From: a virus
IMG/VR virus record: IMGVR_UViG_3300034012_003312
Coordinates: 1 to 49,307 of that record
DNA length: 49,307 nucleotides
Direction: 5' to 3' (one strand)
Shown here piece by piece: positions 6,742-15,008 of the stretch; the first letter of the stretch is position 1; every line of letters starts with the position of its first letter. The notes beneath the pieces are model-generated. The model saw nothing but the letters and a program-made list of their open reading frames with translations, did not search any database and was not told the DNA's origin. The position numbers and the translations under genes are program-made.

Positions 6742-7131
6742 ATGAACAACACGACCTCCATGGATTGCATCTGCGGCACCACCCACACCTTCCCCGCGGG
6801 CGTCGGCGCCGGTACCTGCGCGGGCTGCGGCCTCGGGCTCATCCTCACCGAGGACGTGAGCGTCGTGGCGGCGATCGACGCGATGATCGCCGACGACGCG
6901 GCGGTGCAGTCGCCCGACCTCCTCGTCGCGAAGATCCGCCTCCTCCTCGACCTCGGCGACGACGGGCGCGAGGCCGCAATCGCCCTCGTGTCCCGCGCGC
7001 TCGACGAGGCACGCGCCGAGGGCCGTGAGTACGTGGCCGACCGCGACGGTGACCCCGCCGAAGACTACGAGCCCGACGTGAGCGACGTCGGCTTCGACCC
7101 CTACGAGGGCCAGTACACCGACGACTGCTGA
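6742..7131 (+). CDS. Zinc-ribbon protein with acidic C-terminus
   Basis: 129 residues, GAAGGG before the ATG. The N-terminus MNNTTSMDCICGTTHTFP and the following GTCAGCGLG form a Cx1C...CxxC zinc ribbon like those of small transcription or translation factors. A central helix and a strongly acidic tail (DPAEDYEPDVSDVGFDPYEG) follow. It is divergently transcribed from the minus-strand accessory operon. It may be a regulatory or host-modifying protein; not recognised further. Confidence 0.65.
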   Translation: MNNTTSMDCICGTTHTFPAGVGAGTCAGCGLGLILTEDVSVVAAIDAMIADDAAVQSPDLLVAKIRLLLDLGDDGREAAIALVSRALDEARAEGREYVADRDGDPAEDYEPDVSDVGFDPYEGQYTDDC

Positions 7132-7138
7132 ACCCGCT

Positions 7139-7167
7139 GGCGGGGGAGGGGACGGCCCTCCCTCGCC
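7139..7167 (+). other. Strong RNA hairpin between two accessory genes
   Basis: GGCG-G-GGGAGGG (7139-7150) pairs with CCCTCCC-T-CGCC (7156-7167) in a 12-bp stem with one G-T wobble and a GACGG loop. It begins 8 bases after the stop of the upstream gene and ends about 26 bases before the next ATG. There is no T tract, so it looks like an attenuator, mRNA stabiliser or weak terminator. Confidence 0.5.
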
Positions 7168-7193
7168 GCACCACCACGAGAGGACCGACGACC

Positions 7194-7514
7194 ATGACGA
7201 CCTTGCGCGAATGGGGACCCGCTGACGACCGCGCGCTCGACGCGTGGCTCACCCGCGGCGACCGCGACGACGAGCCCGAGCCCGAGGACAACGACGCGGA
7301 CGAGGAGGAGGCCGACCGCGCATGGTCGGCGGCGCTGGCGGCTCTCGACGGCGCGGCCCTGCCCGACGAGGCCCTCCGCCCGTGGGCGACCGACGCCGAG
7401 GCCGTGGCGGACGCCCTGGCCCGGTGGGTGACGGCCCACTCGGACGCCCCCGAGGTGCCGCGCTACCTTCGCGTGGTGGCCGCCCTGGGGTGTCGCCTGA
7501 TCGCCGTTCGGTGA
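7194..7514 (+). CDS. Small acidic protein
   Basis: 106 residues, GAGAGGA before the ATG. The middle is extremely acidic (DDEPEPEDNDADEEEADRAW). The ends are helical and hydrophobic enough to fold. High negative charge is seen in phage DNA-mimic inhibitors, but also in many unrelated small proteins, so no function is assigned. It faces the integrase gene across a 28-bp gap containing a palindrome. Confidence 0.6.
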   Translation: MTTLREWGPADDRALDAWLTRGDRDDEPEPEDNDADEEEADRAWSAALAALDGAALPDEALRPWATDAEAVADALARWVTAHSDAPEVPRYLRVVAALGCRLIAVR

Positions 7515-7526
7515 CGGCGGGTCGCC

Positions 7527-7551
7527 GCGGTTTGGTCGATCGTCAAACCGC
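7527..7551. other. Palindrome at the 3' end of the integrase gene: candidate attP or terminator
   Basis: GCGGTTTG (7527-7534) and CAAACCGC (7544-7551) are perfect 8-bp inverted repeats around GTCGATCGT, which itself contains the palindrome CGATCG. The integrase stop codon (7545-7543) lies inside. Serine-integrase attP sites are imperfect palindromes next to the int gene, which this fits. The site is also correctly placed for a terminator between convergent genes. Confidence 0.35.
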
Positions 7552-9159
7552 AGCACGGACGGGCACCGTCCAGTGGGGGAGTGTGTTCTGTCCGGGACAC
7601 AGACGGGTCTCGGCCAGGGTGATGCAGCCACCGGGGCGGAGCTCGCCCACCATCACCAGCTCGCGGCCCTCGACGCGGGCGCGGAGCGGCACCGGGAGCG
7701 CGGCGGCCACGATGCCCCGGAGCGCGCGCATCGCCACGGCGTCCCCGGCCGTCGCGCGGTCGTAGCCCTCGGCGAGGGCAGCGCGGACGTCAGCCGCGAG
7801 GGCGACGAGCTCACGCTCCACCGCGAGGTCGAGCACGGGGGCGGCGGCGCCAAGGGCTGCGAGCTCGGCGCGGGCGGTGTCGGCCTCGGTGCGGGCGGCG
7901 CGGCGGCGGGCGACCAGGGCGGCGACGTCATCGTCTCCGTGCTCGAGCGCGGCACCGAGGCGAGCGGCACGGGCCTCGGCGCGGGCGATCGTGGCGGCGA
8001 GCTCCTCACGGCGGGTGTCGCGCGCGGGAGCCTCTTGGAGCGATCGGGCGTAGGCGACGGCCTCGCGCACCCGCGCAGGCTCCAGAGCGCCGCCGATGGC
8101 CGCGAGCACCCCGCGATCGTAGGGGGCGGCGGGGCGGCAGTAGGACGCGCTGCACGCGACGGCCCCGGCGCTCGCATGGCGCAGGCAGCGGTACGCCGTC
8201 GGGCGCTCCCCGGTGCTCCGACGCGCCGTGCGCCACGCTGCGATGGGGCCGCCGCAGTGGTCGCAGACCACCCGGCCGACGAGCAGGTAGCGCGGCTCCG
8301 TGGAGGGGCGAGTGAGGGCGACGGCCGCGGACCGAGCCTGCGCGCGCTGCCAGAGGACCGCGTCGACCACGGCGGGCACCTGGCCGACGACGCCCGTGCG
8401 CTCGACCGCCACCCGCGACCCGCCCTTGTAGGCGCTCGACTGTCGCCCCCACGATGCCTCGCCCCGGTAGCGCGCAGAGCGGCAGATCGCGTGCACCGTC
8501 GACGAGCACCACGCGCCGGCCACGGTCGCGCGCGGCGGCGGCACCCCGCGGGCGGTGAGGGCCCGGGCGATGGCGCGGCCGCTCTCCCCCGCGGCGGCGC
8601 GCTCGTAGATCTCCCGCACCACGGCGGCCTCGGCCTCGTCGAGCGCGTAGCGCACCCGCGTCCCCTCGCGCACGTGGCGGTAGCCGTAGACCTTCGCGCC
8701 TGCGACGTCGCCCCGCTCGGCGCGCTGGCGCAGGGCCACGCGCACGCGCTCGGAGAGGGCCTTGCGCTCCTCGGCGGCCGAGTAGGCGCGGATCTGCACC
8801 ACCAGGAGCTGCGCGCCATCGAGCTCCACCGTGCGCCCGGTCGACCACTCGACGACGGACACTCCCGCGTCGTTGAGGTCGGAGACGAGCAGCGGCGTGC
8901 GGAGCGAGTCGCGCCCGAGGCGGTCAAGGTCGCGCACCACCAGGACGTCCCACGGGCGCGGCGTGCGGCGGGCGTCAGGGAGGAGCGCGGCGACGCCGGG
9001 GCGGTTCGTCCACTCGGCCCCCGAGACGCCGTCGTCGCGGTAGACCGCCACCACGGAGTGTCCCTCGCGGGCGCACCACGCGCGGGCGCCCTCCTCCTGC
9101 GCGTCGAGCGAGACCGCGCGATCTTCGGTGGAGACGCGGAGGTAGAGGGCGGCCTTCAT
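7543..9159 (-). CDS. int: Large serine recombinase (phage integrase)
   Basis: 538 residues, the usual size for phage large serine integrases. The N-terminal catalytic domain (about 1-150) starts MKAALYLRVSTEDRAVSLDAQ, with the nucleophile Ser10 and Arg8, and contains VVRDLDRLGRDSL. A recombinase domain follows (about 160-260, GYRHVREGTRVRY, SGRAIARALTARGV). A zinc ribbon comes next (VCDHCGGPI ... YRCLRHA ... VACSASYC), then a coiled coil (about 365-460). It would integrate and, with a directionality factor, excise the phage. The start overlaps the stop of a small upstream gene (ATGA), so it is co-translated with the minus-strand early operon. Confidence 0.93.
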   Translation of the reverse strand: MKAALYLRVSTEDRAVSLDAQEEGARAWCAREGHSVVAVYRDDGVSGAEWTNRPGVAALLPDARRTPRPWDVLVVRDLDRLGRDSLRTPLLVSDLNDAGVSVVEWSTGRTVELDGAQLLVVQIRAYSAAEERKALSERVRVALRQRAERGDVAGAKVYGYRHVREGTRVRYALDEAEAAVVREIYERAAAGESGRAIARALTARGVPPPRATVAGAWCSSTVHAICRSARYRGEASWGRQSSAYKGGSRVAVERTGVVGQVPAVVDAVLWQRAQARSAAVALTRPSTEPRYLLVGRVVCDHCGGPIAAWRTARRSTGERPTAYRCLRHASAGAVACSASYCRPAAPYDRGVLAAIGGALEPARVREAVAYARSLQEAPARDTRREELAATIARAEARAARLGAALEHGDDDVAALVARRRAARTEADTARAELAALGAAAPVLDLAVERELVALAADVRAALAEGYDRATAGDAVAMRALRGIVAAALPVPLRARVEGRELVMVGELRPGGCITLAETRLCPGQNTLPHWTVPVRAAV

Positions 9160-9296
9160 CGTCGGTTCCCGGACGCTACCGCCGCGGGCGGGCGCGTGTC
9201 ATTGGCGGCGCGCTCAGCGGCGCGGATGCGGGCGAGGTGCAGCAGTAGCTGCCCGAGGTGGGTGACGAGCGGATCGGCGGGTGCGGGGGCGGTCAC
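9156..9296 (-). CDS. Very small protein directly upstream of the integrase
   Basis: 46 residues: GTG start overlapping the upstream stop, and TGA overlapping the integrase ATG. It has an amphipathic Leu/Ala-rich helix (LVTHLGQLLLHLARIRAAE) and a basic tail. The tight overlap on both sides supports translation. Its place next to the integrase makes it a conceivable recombination directionality factor, but these factors share no recognisable motif, so this is only a guess. Confidence 0.5.
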   Translation of the reverse strand: MTAPAPADPLVTHLGQLLLHLARIRAAERAANDTRPPAAVASGNRR

Positions 9297-9493
9297 CGCG
9301 GCCTCGCGATCCGCGTCGCCGCGAGGTGCAGCGCCCCGAGGCGCGTCGGGGCGTCGGCGAGCTCGCGGCGGGCCACCTGGCAGTCGCTGAGGCGCTCGAC
9401 CACGCGCCAGAGCCCGCCGTCGCGGCGCACCGCGAGGCGTATCCCCGCCCGCGCGCGGAGGCGACGCAGAGCGCGGCGGTGGGGGCTACACAC
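9293..9493 (-). CDS. Small basic protein
   Basis: 66 residues from GTG 9493, overlapping the end of the upstream gene by 8 bp and the next by GTGA. It is Arg-rich at the N-terminus (PHRRALRRLRARAGIRLAVR), then SDCQVARRELADAPTRLG. It may bind nucleic acid. No domain is recognised. Support is mainly the unbroken chain of overlapping frames. Confidence 0.5.
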   Translation of the reverse strand: MCSPHRRALRRLRARAGIRLAVRRDGGLWRVVERLSDCQVARRELADAPTRLGALHLAATRIARPR

Positions 9494-10124
9494 GGGGAGC
9501 CTCGGCATCGAGCTCGCGGCGAAGGGTGTCGATCGCGGCGTCGAGCTCTTCGTGAGCGGCGTCCTGCGCAGGGCCACTGAAGTCGCGGTCGATCATGTGG
9601 AAGGCCGCCGAGACCTTGATTGCCGCATTGCGCACGGCAGCGCGCCACCGCTGCGATTCGTCCTGCGCCGACCGCAGCGCGCGGGTGAGCTCCTCGGCCT
9701 GCGCCAGGGCCGCGTCGCGCTGCACCGCCACACGCTCGGCGACCGCGACGGCCGCGTGCTCCACCTCGCTGCGCCCCGCGGACAGCGTCGCGATCTCGGC
9801 GCCCCTACGCTCCGCAAGGCTGCGCCACAGTGCCACGTCAGCGAGGGCCGTGTTGCGCTCGGCGGTGAGGCGCTCGATCTCGCGCCGCTGGTCGGCGATC
9901 GTGGCGGCCTGCTGGTCGACCGTGTACGCGAGGTCGGGGGCGGCGGCCATGAGGCGGGCGTCGGCGTCGGTCGCATCGAGGTCCGTCGCGATGTCCTGAT
10001 GCGGCTCGCTTGCCTGCGTGATGTACAGCGTCGGCATGGCGTCGTACTCAGCCGACCACGGTCCCGGCGTCGCCGCGTCGAGCAGCCCCCACGCTTCCGC
10101 GCCCGTGTAGATGCGGGCGCTCAC
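9486..10124 (-). CDS. Ead/Ea22-like phage protein with coiled coil
   Basis: 212 residues, with a GTG start overlapping the upstream stop by four bases. The N-terminal part has the Ea22-type signature AATPGPW followed by DARLMAAAPDLAYTV. The rest is a long coiled coil (ADQRREIERLTAERNTALADV onwards) and a helical C-terminus. Ea22-type proteins are common early-region accessory proteins of temperate phages, and their role is poorly defined. It lies in the minus-strand operon between the ParB-like gene and the integrase. Confidence 0.7.
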   Translation of the reverse strand: MSARIYTGAEAWGLLDAATPGPWSAEYDAMPTLYITQASEPHQDIATDLDATDADARLMAAAPDLAYTVDQQAATIADQRREIERLTAERNTALADVALWRSLAERRGAEIATLSAGRSEVEHAAVAVAERVAVQRDAALAQAEELTRALRSAQDESQRWRAAVRNAAIKVSAAFHMIDRDFSGPAQDAAHEELDAAIDTLRRELDAEAPRV

Positions 10125-11245
10125 GCTACGCTCCGGAGTTCGGTGAGGGCATCGACGACGACTGCGACGCCGCCCGCGTCGCGCACCGCGGCGGCGAGCT
10201 GCTCAGCCGCCTCGACGCCGCCGAGGGCGTCGACGACCGCCGCGTGGCGCTTCACGCGCTCCAGGCCCGCGGCGAGGGTGCGCGCGGGCGACGGAGCCCG
10301 GGTGGGCTTCGGGTCGCGGTGGGCGACGACCTTCGCGGTGCGCTTCGGGGCGGCCTTCTTCGAGACGGGGCCGCGCCGCGCGGGCGGAAGCGTGCCCTCG
10401 CGCATGTGCTCGATCACCGCCTCCTCGCCGCCGGGGAACGACCGCGACCGCTCGCGGATCACCGCGCGACACGCACCGCAGAAGGGCCTCCACGCGGGGC
10501 GGACGTTGCTGCGGTCGATGCCCGGCGCCGCGTCGCAGCCCATCGCCCCGCACTTCGCGGGCGTGAGGCGCTCGGTGTCGTCGCCCTGCACCACGGCGCC
10601 GGTGGCGGGGTGGAGCGCGTGCGTCACCTCGGCGGGGCGCGGGGCGGCGACCGGCGGGGCGGGGAACGGCGTGCTGCACGTCCAGCCCTCGCCGTCGCGC
10701 GTGATGGAGTCGCGGTCCACGGAGAACGGCTGGCCGTGGTTGTCGAACTCGACCAGTGCGCCGATACCCACCAGCGCGCGCACCACCGCGAAGCATCGGC
10801 CGAGCGGCCCCGTCCCGGGGAAGGACACAACGTCGCCGACCTTCAGCGCCGGAGCGGGCGGCGGGGGAGCGGCCACCGGCACGGGCTTCACCGTCGGCGC
10901 CAGCCGCGTGGGCGGCGCGGGAGCGGGCTCCTCGTCGAGCTCGGCGCGCTCCTCGTCGGCCGCCTCGGCCTCCACCTCGACCACGGCGACCGGCGCCGCC
11001 CTGCGCGCGGGGGCGGTCTCCGTCGCCATGCCGCCCTGGCGGCGCAGGTGCTCGGCGTACGCCGTCAGCTTCTTCTCCGCCGCCGCGGTCGTGCCGCTCT
11101 TGCACTCCAGCAGCGCGCCGTCGGGGCCGAGGATCGCCGCGCCCGCGTTGCAGGTGCGCCACGCCCTGCGGCAGAGGCCCTTGTCGGCGTAGGTGCCCAG
11201 CTTCGCCGGGCCTTTCGTGTCGAGGAAAATCACCGTGTAGCTCAT
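10121..11245 (-). CDS. Multidomain hypothetical protein with Cys cluster
   Basis: 374 residues, ATG overlapping the upstream stop (TGATG). The N-terminal ~75 residues (MSYTVIFLDTKGPAKLGTYADKG...) form a compact domain. A Pro/Ala/Glu linker follows, then an SH3- or Tudor-like stretch (LKVGDVVSFPGTGPLGRCFAVV, LVEFDNHGQPF). Next is a four-Cys segment (KCGAMGCDAA...FCGACRAV) that may bind zinc, then a basic tail with KKAAPKRTAKVV and a helical end. The mix of zinc site and basic tail suggests DNA binding. I do not recognise the family. Confidence 0.6.
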   Translation of the reverse strand: MSYTVIFLDTKGPAKLGTYADKGLCRRAWRTCNAGAAILGPDGALLECKSGTTAAAEKKLTAYAEHLRRQGGMATETAPARRAAPVAVVEVEAEAADEERAELDEEPAPAPPTRLAPTVKPVPVAAPPPPAPALKVGDVVSFPGTGPLGRCFAVVRALVGIGALVEFDNHGQPFSVDRDSITRDGEGWTCSTPFPAPPVAAPRPAEVTHALHPATGAVVQGDDTERLTPAKCGAMGCDAAPGIDRSNVRPAWRPFCGACRAVIRERSRSFPGGEEAVIEHMREGTLPPARRGPVSKKAAPKRTAKVVAHRDPKPTRAPSPARTLAAGLERVKRHAAVVDALGGVEAAEQLAAAVRDAGGVAVVVDALTELRSVA

Positions 11246-13182
11246 CACTTCGCTCCCTTCTTCGTGGGCGCCGTCGCTTCGGCCCCCGTCACCTGCTTGC
11301 CGTTCACGAACAGCGGCACCTTGTGCTCCTGGCAGTAGGCGAGCACCTTGCCGATGACCTCGTCGCCGCGCTGGACGGTGGCCGCGCGGCTCTCGCCCTT
11401 GGGGAGCCACTGCTTGTGCAGCGGCGCCTTCGCGGTGTCCCGCAACCCGCTGCGGTGCTGGAGCCAGTCGCCGCGGCGCACGAGCATGGTGACCGTCGGC
11501 CGCTCCGCCCCTTCGACCGCCCCCGCGCCCAGCGCCTCCAGCATGCCGCGCATCGTCGACAGCGCCTCCGCGGGCACGTCCGCGAACACGTAGCCGTCGG
11601 TGCCCTGCCACTCGATGACGACGCCCCCGAACGGCTCCGTCAGGTCGTCGCGGTCGTCCTGCGAGAGCGCGTCCCACGCGGCCTCGGGCACCCACACGCG
11701 CACCGCGTCACCGCTGGCCGCGGGCGCCGTGGCGACAACGGGCGCCGGGGCGCGGGCCACGGCCGGCGCGACGAGCAGCGCCCGCAGCGCCCGCTCCAGC
11801 GGCTCCGCGTCGTCGGCGTCAGGGTCGGTGGCCCACGCCGCGCAGAGCGTCGCCGCGAGCACCAGCGCGAGGTCGCGCTCGGGCACCTCGGCGGCCAGCT
11901 CGGCGTCGCGGAACACCGCGGGCGACATGCCCCGGGCCTCCAGCACCACGCGGAGGTCGCGGGTCCCGTCGAGGTCGCGGGCGACGGTGAGCAGCGCCAG
12001 GCGCAGCCCCGCCACCAGCCCAGCGGGCGACGCCAGCGCCTCCGTGAGGCGGGTGACGGTGGCGAGCCGGGCGGCGTCGGCTGCGGCCTTGCGCTCCTGC
12101 GCTGCGGCGGCCTTGGCGGCGCGCTCGGCCTCGCGGGCGTCGGGCACCTCGTCCTCGTCCTCCTCGTCGGCGTCGCCGTCCGCGGGGGCGGGCGGGGGCT
12201 CGTAGAGGTCGAGCACGCGGCCGTGGCGGTCGCGGGCGACGGCGACGGGGCGGGCGTCCTCCGACGGGGACGCGGCGGTGAGCAGACGGCCGTCGGGCAG
12301 GCGGGCGAGGCCGCGCCAGTCGTGCTCGATGGGGTCTGCGATCACCGGGAGCTTGCGGCGCTTCGCGACCTTCTGCGCCGCCGTCCACACCTCGGCGACC
12401 TTCGCGTCCCAGCACGCGGGCCCCAGGCAGCGCGCGTTGTCGGGCGTCGAGCCGAACAGGTCCGCCTGCACGTCAGTGCGCGTCGAGCACCCGGCGCACC
12501 CGGCCGCATCGAAGGGCGCCGACGCCAGCGTGCGCAGGTAGGTGGCCACGTCGCTGCCGAAGAGCTTCGACGACGGGAGCGCCTCGACGTGCCGGAACCG
12601 CTCGACCACGCGGAGCTGCGTCGCCTCGTCGACCGCCGCGAGCTGGAGCGCGTGGGCGAGCGGGAGCTTGCCTGAGGTGAGCCAGGTGCGCGCCTCGCGG
12701 CAGAGCGAGAGCAGCGCCAGACGGCGGCGGACCCACGTCACCGGGTGCCCGAGGCGGGCGGCGACGTCGTCGACGGAGCGGCCGTGGGTGCGGACAAGCG
12801 CGTCGAGCGCCTCCGCCTCCTCCATGGGCGCCGGGGCGTTGCGCTGGGCGTTCTCGACGAGGCCCAGCTCGAGCGCCGTCGCATCGTCGACCTCGCGCAC
12901 GGTGACCGGCACCTCGGCGAGGCCCGCGGCGGTGGCCGCGAGGTAGCGGCACTGGCCCGCGATGACCTCATGGGTGATGAGCTTGTCGATCACCCAGCCC
13001 TCGGGGCCGTTGCTCTCGTGCCCTTCCTCGATGGCTTCGGCGAGCTCGCGCACGAGCAGCGGGGCGAGCACGCCGACCTTGCGCACGCTCTCGGTGAGCG
13101 TCGTGAGGTCGGGGACCGTCTTGCGGGGGTTGCCCGGCCACACCCGGAGGCGCGAGAGGGCGAGCGACGCGGGGGCGCTCAC
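11245..13182 (-). CDS. ParB/KorB-like protein
   Basis: 645 residues from GTG 13182; the frame extends further upstream, but that part shadows a small zinc-finger gene. Residues 10-160 match the ParB N-terminal fold: RLRVWPGNPRKTV, TLTESVRKVGVLAPLLV, AGQCRYLAATAAGLAEVPV, LVENAQRNAPAPMEEAEALD. A helix-turn-helix follows (SVDDVAARLGHPVTWVRRRL). Further on is the Cys cluster CAGCSTRTDVQADLFG...CLGPACWDAKV seen in plasmid and phage ParB relatives. The C-terminal half is helical with an acidic stretch and a small folded end. No ParA partner is present, so it is more likely a recombination or regulatory accessory than a partition protein. Confidence 0.8.
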   Translation of the reverse strand: MSAPASLALSRLRVWPGNPRKTVPDLTTLTESVRKVGVLAPLLVRELAEAIEEGHESNGPEGWVIDKLITHEVIAGQCRYLAATAAGLAEVPVTVREVDDATALELGLVENAQRNAPAPMEEAEALDALVRTHGRSVDDVAARLGHPVTWVRRRLALLSLCREARTWLTSGKLPLAHALQLAAVDEATQLRVVERFRHVEALPSSKLFGSDVATYLRTLASAPFDAAGCAGCSTRTDVQADLFGSTPDNARCLGPACWDAKVAEVWTAAQKVAKRRKLPVIADPIEHDWRGLARLPDGRLLTAASPSEDARPVAVARDRHGRVLDLYEPPPAPADGDADEEDEDEVPDAREAERAAKAAAAQERKAAADAARLATVTRLTEALASPAGLVAGLRLALLTVARDLDGTRDLRVVLEARGMSPAVFRDAELAAEVPERDLALVLAATLCAAWATDPDADDAEPLERALRALLVAPAVARAPAPVVATAPAASGDAVRVWVPEAAWDALSQDDRDDLTEPFGGVVIEWQGTDGYVFADVPAEALSTMRGMLEALGAGAVEGAERPTVTMLVRRGDWLQHRSGLRDTAKAPLHKQWLPKGESRAATVQRGDEVIGKVLAYCQEHKVPLFVNGKQVTGAEATAPTKKGAK

Positions 13183-13346
13183 GCGTACCTCGCGGCGACG
13201 TCCAGAGGGCAGGGCCGGGAGCCGCAGGCGCAGCGGTTCCACGCGAGGCGGCATGCCGGGCACACGAGCACCGGCGGGCGCGTCGGAGTCGCTCCGACGA
13301 ACAGGCATTGAGCGCAGCCGTAGCCGCGGCAGTGAGTGCACTTCAC
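13179..13346 (-). CDS. Zinc-finger miniprotein with CxxC repeats
   Basis: 55 residues, GTG overlapping the upstream stop, and its own TGA overlapping the ParB-like start. It has ten Cys: CTHCRGYGCAQC, CPACRLAW, CACGSRPC. The spacing suggests DnaJ-type or double zinc knuckles. It may be an adaptor for the adjacent ParB-like protein or the nuclease. It is short but has clear coding character. Confidence 0.6.
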   Translation of the reverse strand: MKCTHCRGYGCAQCLFVGATPTRPPVLVCPACRLAWNRCACGSRPCPLDVAARYA

Positions 13347-13534
13347 GAGTCGCCTCCGAATCCGTGGTCATCCATCTCCGCCAGGGCGCGCGCGAATGCC
13401 TGCGCCCGCGCGTCGCCCGCGATCACCGTCCGCCGCACGAGCGGCTTGCGTGCTGCCTCGACGGCCTCTTCGCTGCCCTCCGCGGCCCCGCGCCGCCGCG
13501 CGTCGGCCAGGGCGATGCGTAGCCCGCGCTTCAC
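13343..13534 (-). CDS. Small basic helical protein
   Basis: 63 residues, GTG start overlapping the upstream stop and GTGA overlap with the next gene. It is Arg/Ala-rich and helical (RIALADARRRGAAEGSEEAV) and ends EMDDHGFGGDS. No domain is recognised. Its support is the operon chain and the absence of another convincing frame. Confidence 0.5.
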   Translation of the reverse strand: MKRGLRIALADARRRGAAEGSEEAVEAARKPLVRRTVIAGDARAQAFARALAEMDDHGFGGDS

Positions 13535-13800
13535 GGGTTCACCCCCAGCAGCGCGAGCTCGTCGTCCGTCGGGTCGTCGTCGGCCTCGTCGGTGATGCAG
13601 TCCAGCGAGTAGGCCGCGCGCACATCCCAGGACGTGACCTCCGTCCCGCCAACCTCGACGACGTGAGCCGTCACCGTGTCGCCGTCGCCGGGCGGGTCGT
13701 CGACCCACACGAAGCCCTCGACCACGGTGCGCGCGGCCTCCTCGGCGTCGGGCGCCTCGACCTCTCGCGCGTTCCCGTCGACCACCACGCGGAACCTCAC
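13531..13800 (-). CDS. Small acidic hypothetical protein
   Basis: 89 residues, GTG start overlapping the nuclease stop. It begins with a beta-strand pattern (VRFRVVVDGNAREVEAPDAEEAA) like small nucleotide- or metal-binding folds, and has an acidic C-terminus (EADDDPTDDELALLG). It lies directly downstream of the recombination exonuclease and is probably co-translated with it. Function unknown. Confidence 0.55.
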   Translation of the reverse strand: MRFRVVVDGNAREVEAPDAEEAARTVVEGFVWVDDPPGDGDTVTAHVVEVGGTEVTSWDVRAAYSLDCITDEADDDPTDDELALLGVNP

Positions 13801-15008
13801 GGCGCACCCCCTGCGAGCTTCTTCGGCCGGAGCTGCACGTAGGTCGCCTCGCGGGCCGCGCGCGCCTCGCGCAGGGCCGTCCACACCCGCTCGCCCGTCG
13901 CCTTCGCCGTGTCGCCCGATGCCGCCGCGAGCTCGCGGGCCAGGGCGTCGACCGCGGCGGCCGACAGGGACCGCTCGACCAGGCCCTCCGCCCGGTCGCC
14001 GACGAGCTGGCGCAGCAACGGGAGGGCCTTCTCGACGTCCACCGTGCGGCGCGTCGACTCGACGGGCGTCAGCCACCGACCGTCGGGGAGCGGGAGGCCC
14101 CGCCGCTCAGCGCGCACCCGCAGGGCCGCGGCGGCGCGGTCGAGCAGCTCCCGCAACACCTGCACCTTCGCCCACGCGGCGCCCGCTGCGGCGTCGTCGA
14201 GCGCCGGGTACGTCTCGGGCGACGGGGGCGCGGCGACGAGCTCGCGGGCGAGGGCCGCCATCGCCGGGCACACCCGCATGGCCGGGCAGTTGCCGCAGTG
14301 GTCGCCCACGCGGACGTGCTCGCCGGGCGCGGCGACCGCGGCGGCGACGCGGGCGTGCAGGGCGGCGAAGCGCCCGGCCCACGCGTCGAGCATCCACGAG
14401 TCCAGCACGTGGTCATCGCGCGTCAGCGTGCCGTCCTCGTCGATGTACACCAGCGCGACCGTCACCTGGGACAGCCCGTGCACGCGGGCGTAGGCGAGCG
14501 CGTAGAACGCGATCTGCGGGTGATCCTCGGCCGCGGGGCCGCGCATCGAGCCCTTGAAGTCGACCACCGTCACCCCGCCGTCGGGGGCAGTCACGATCCA
14601 GTCCGCCGTGCCGTGCAGCGCCGTGAGGTCGTCGCGGTACGCGCGGTGCTCCTGGGCGCGCGTCGTCTCGGCGGTGTCGGTCGCGGGCCACCAGGTGAGC
14701 ACCGTGCCGACCTCGACGCGGCCGTCCCGGGCGCCGGTCACATCGAGCAGTCGCTCCACGTCGATCGCCTCGCAGGTGGCGCGCCACGAGGCGTCGGCCG
14801 GGATGAGCGAGAGCGCTCCGTCGCGGGCGGCCGCGACCGACGCCTCCAGGCCGAAGAGCCCGAGCGCCAGCGAGTCCAGGTAGGCGTGCCGGCCAGTGCC
14901 GGCGCGCATGGCGTCGGTCTCGTTGTCCTCGACGGCCGGCAGCGCGTAGGCCGCGGGGCACGCGGCGGCGAGCGCAAGGCCCGAGGCGGTGAGGCGGCGG
15001 GCGGTCAT
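13797..15008 (-). CDS. PD-(D/E)XK exonuclease with Fe-S cluster motif (Cas4/RecB-like)
   Basis: 403 residues, start overlapping the Rad52-like gene's stop (TGATG). A first Cys at residue 17 (AACPAAYAL) and a distal CxxCx5C (HCGNCPAMRVC) form the four-Cys iron-sulfur pattern of Cas4/AddB-type nucleases. Between them are GTGRHAYLD, the active-site segment DWIVTAPDGGVTVVDFKG (Asp...Asp-x-Lys) and QIAFYALAYARVHG, matching RecB-family motifs. It would resect DNA ends to single strands. Pairing with an annealing protein gives a lambda Red-like two-component recombination system. It could also be described as a DUF2800-type protein. Confidence 0.8.
   Translation of the reverse strand: MTARRLTASGLALAAACPAAYALPAVEDNETDAMRAGTGRHAYLDSLALGLFGLEASVAAARDGALSLIPADASWRATCEAIDVERLLDVTGARDGRVEVGTVLTWWPATDTAETTRAQEHRAYRDDLTALHGTADWIVTAPDGGVTVVDFKGSMRGPAAEDHPQIAFYALAYARVHGLSQVTVALVYIDEDGTLTRDDHVLDSWMLDAWAGRFAALHARVAAAVAAPGEHVRVGDHCGNCPAMRVCPAMAALARELVAAPPSPETYPALDDAAAGAAWAKVQVLRELLDRAAAALRVRAERRGLPLPDGRWLTPVESTRRTVDVEKALPLLRQLVGDRAEGLVERSLSAAAVDALARELAAASGDTAKATGERVWTALREARAAREATYVQLRPKKLAGGAP

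Noticed and set aside
7194-7514. Anti-restriction DNA mimic (Ocr/ArdA-like)
   Set aside because: The acidic middle is suggestive, but no family motif is visible and charge alone is weak evidence.
11245-13182. Plasmid-style partition system (ParAB with centromere)
   Set aside because: No ParA-type ATPase or centromere-like repeats are nearby. The serine integrase indicates chromosomal prophage life, so ParB-like is used only as a fold name.
13183-13371. Longer N-terminus for the ParB-like protein
   Set aside because: The added residues are Arg/Pro-rich and coincide with a clear zinc-finger gene in another frame. GTG 13182 overlaps that gene's stop.
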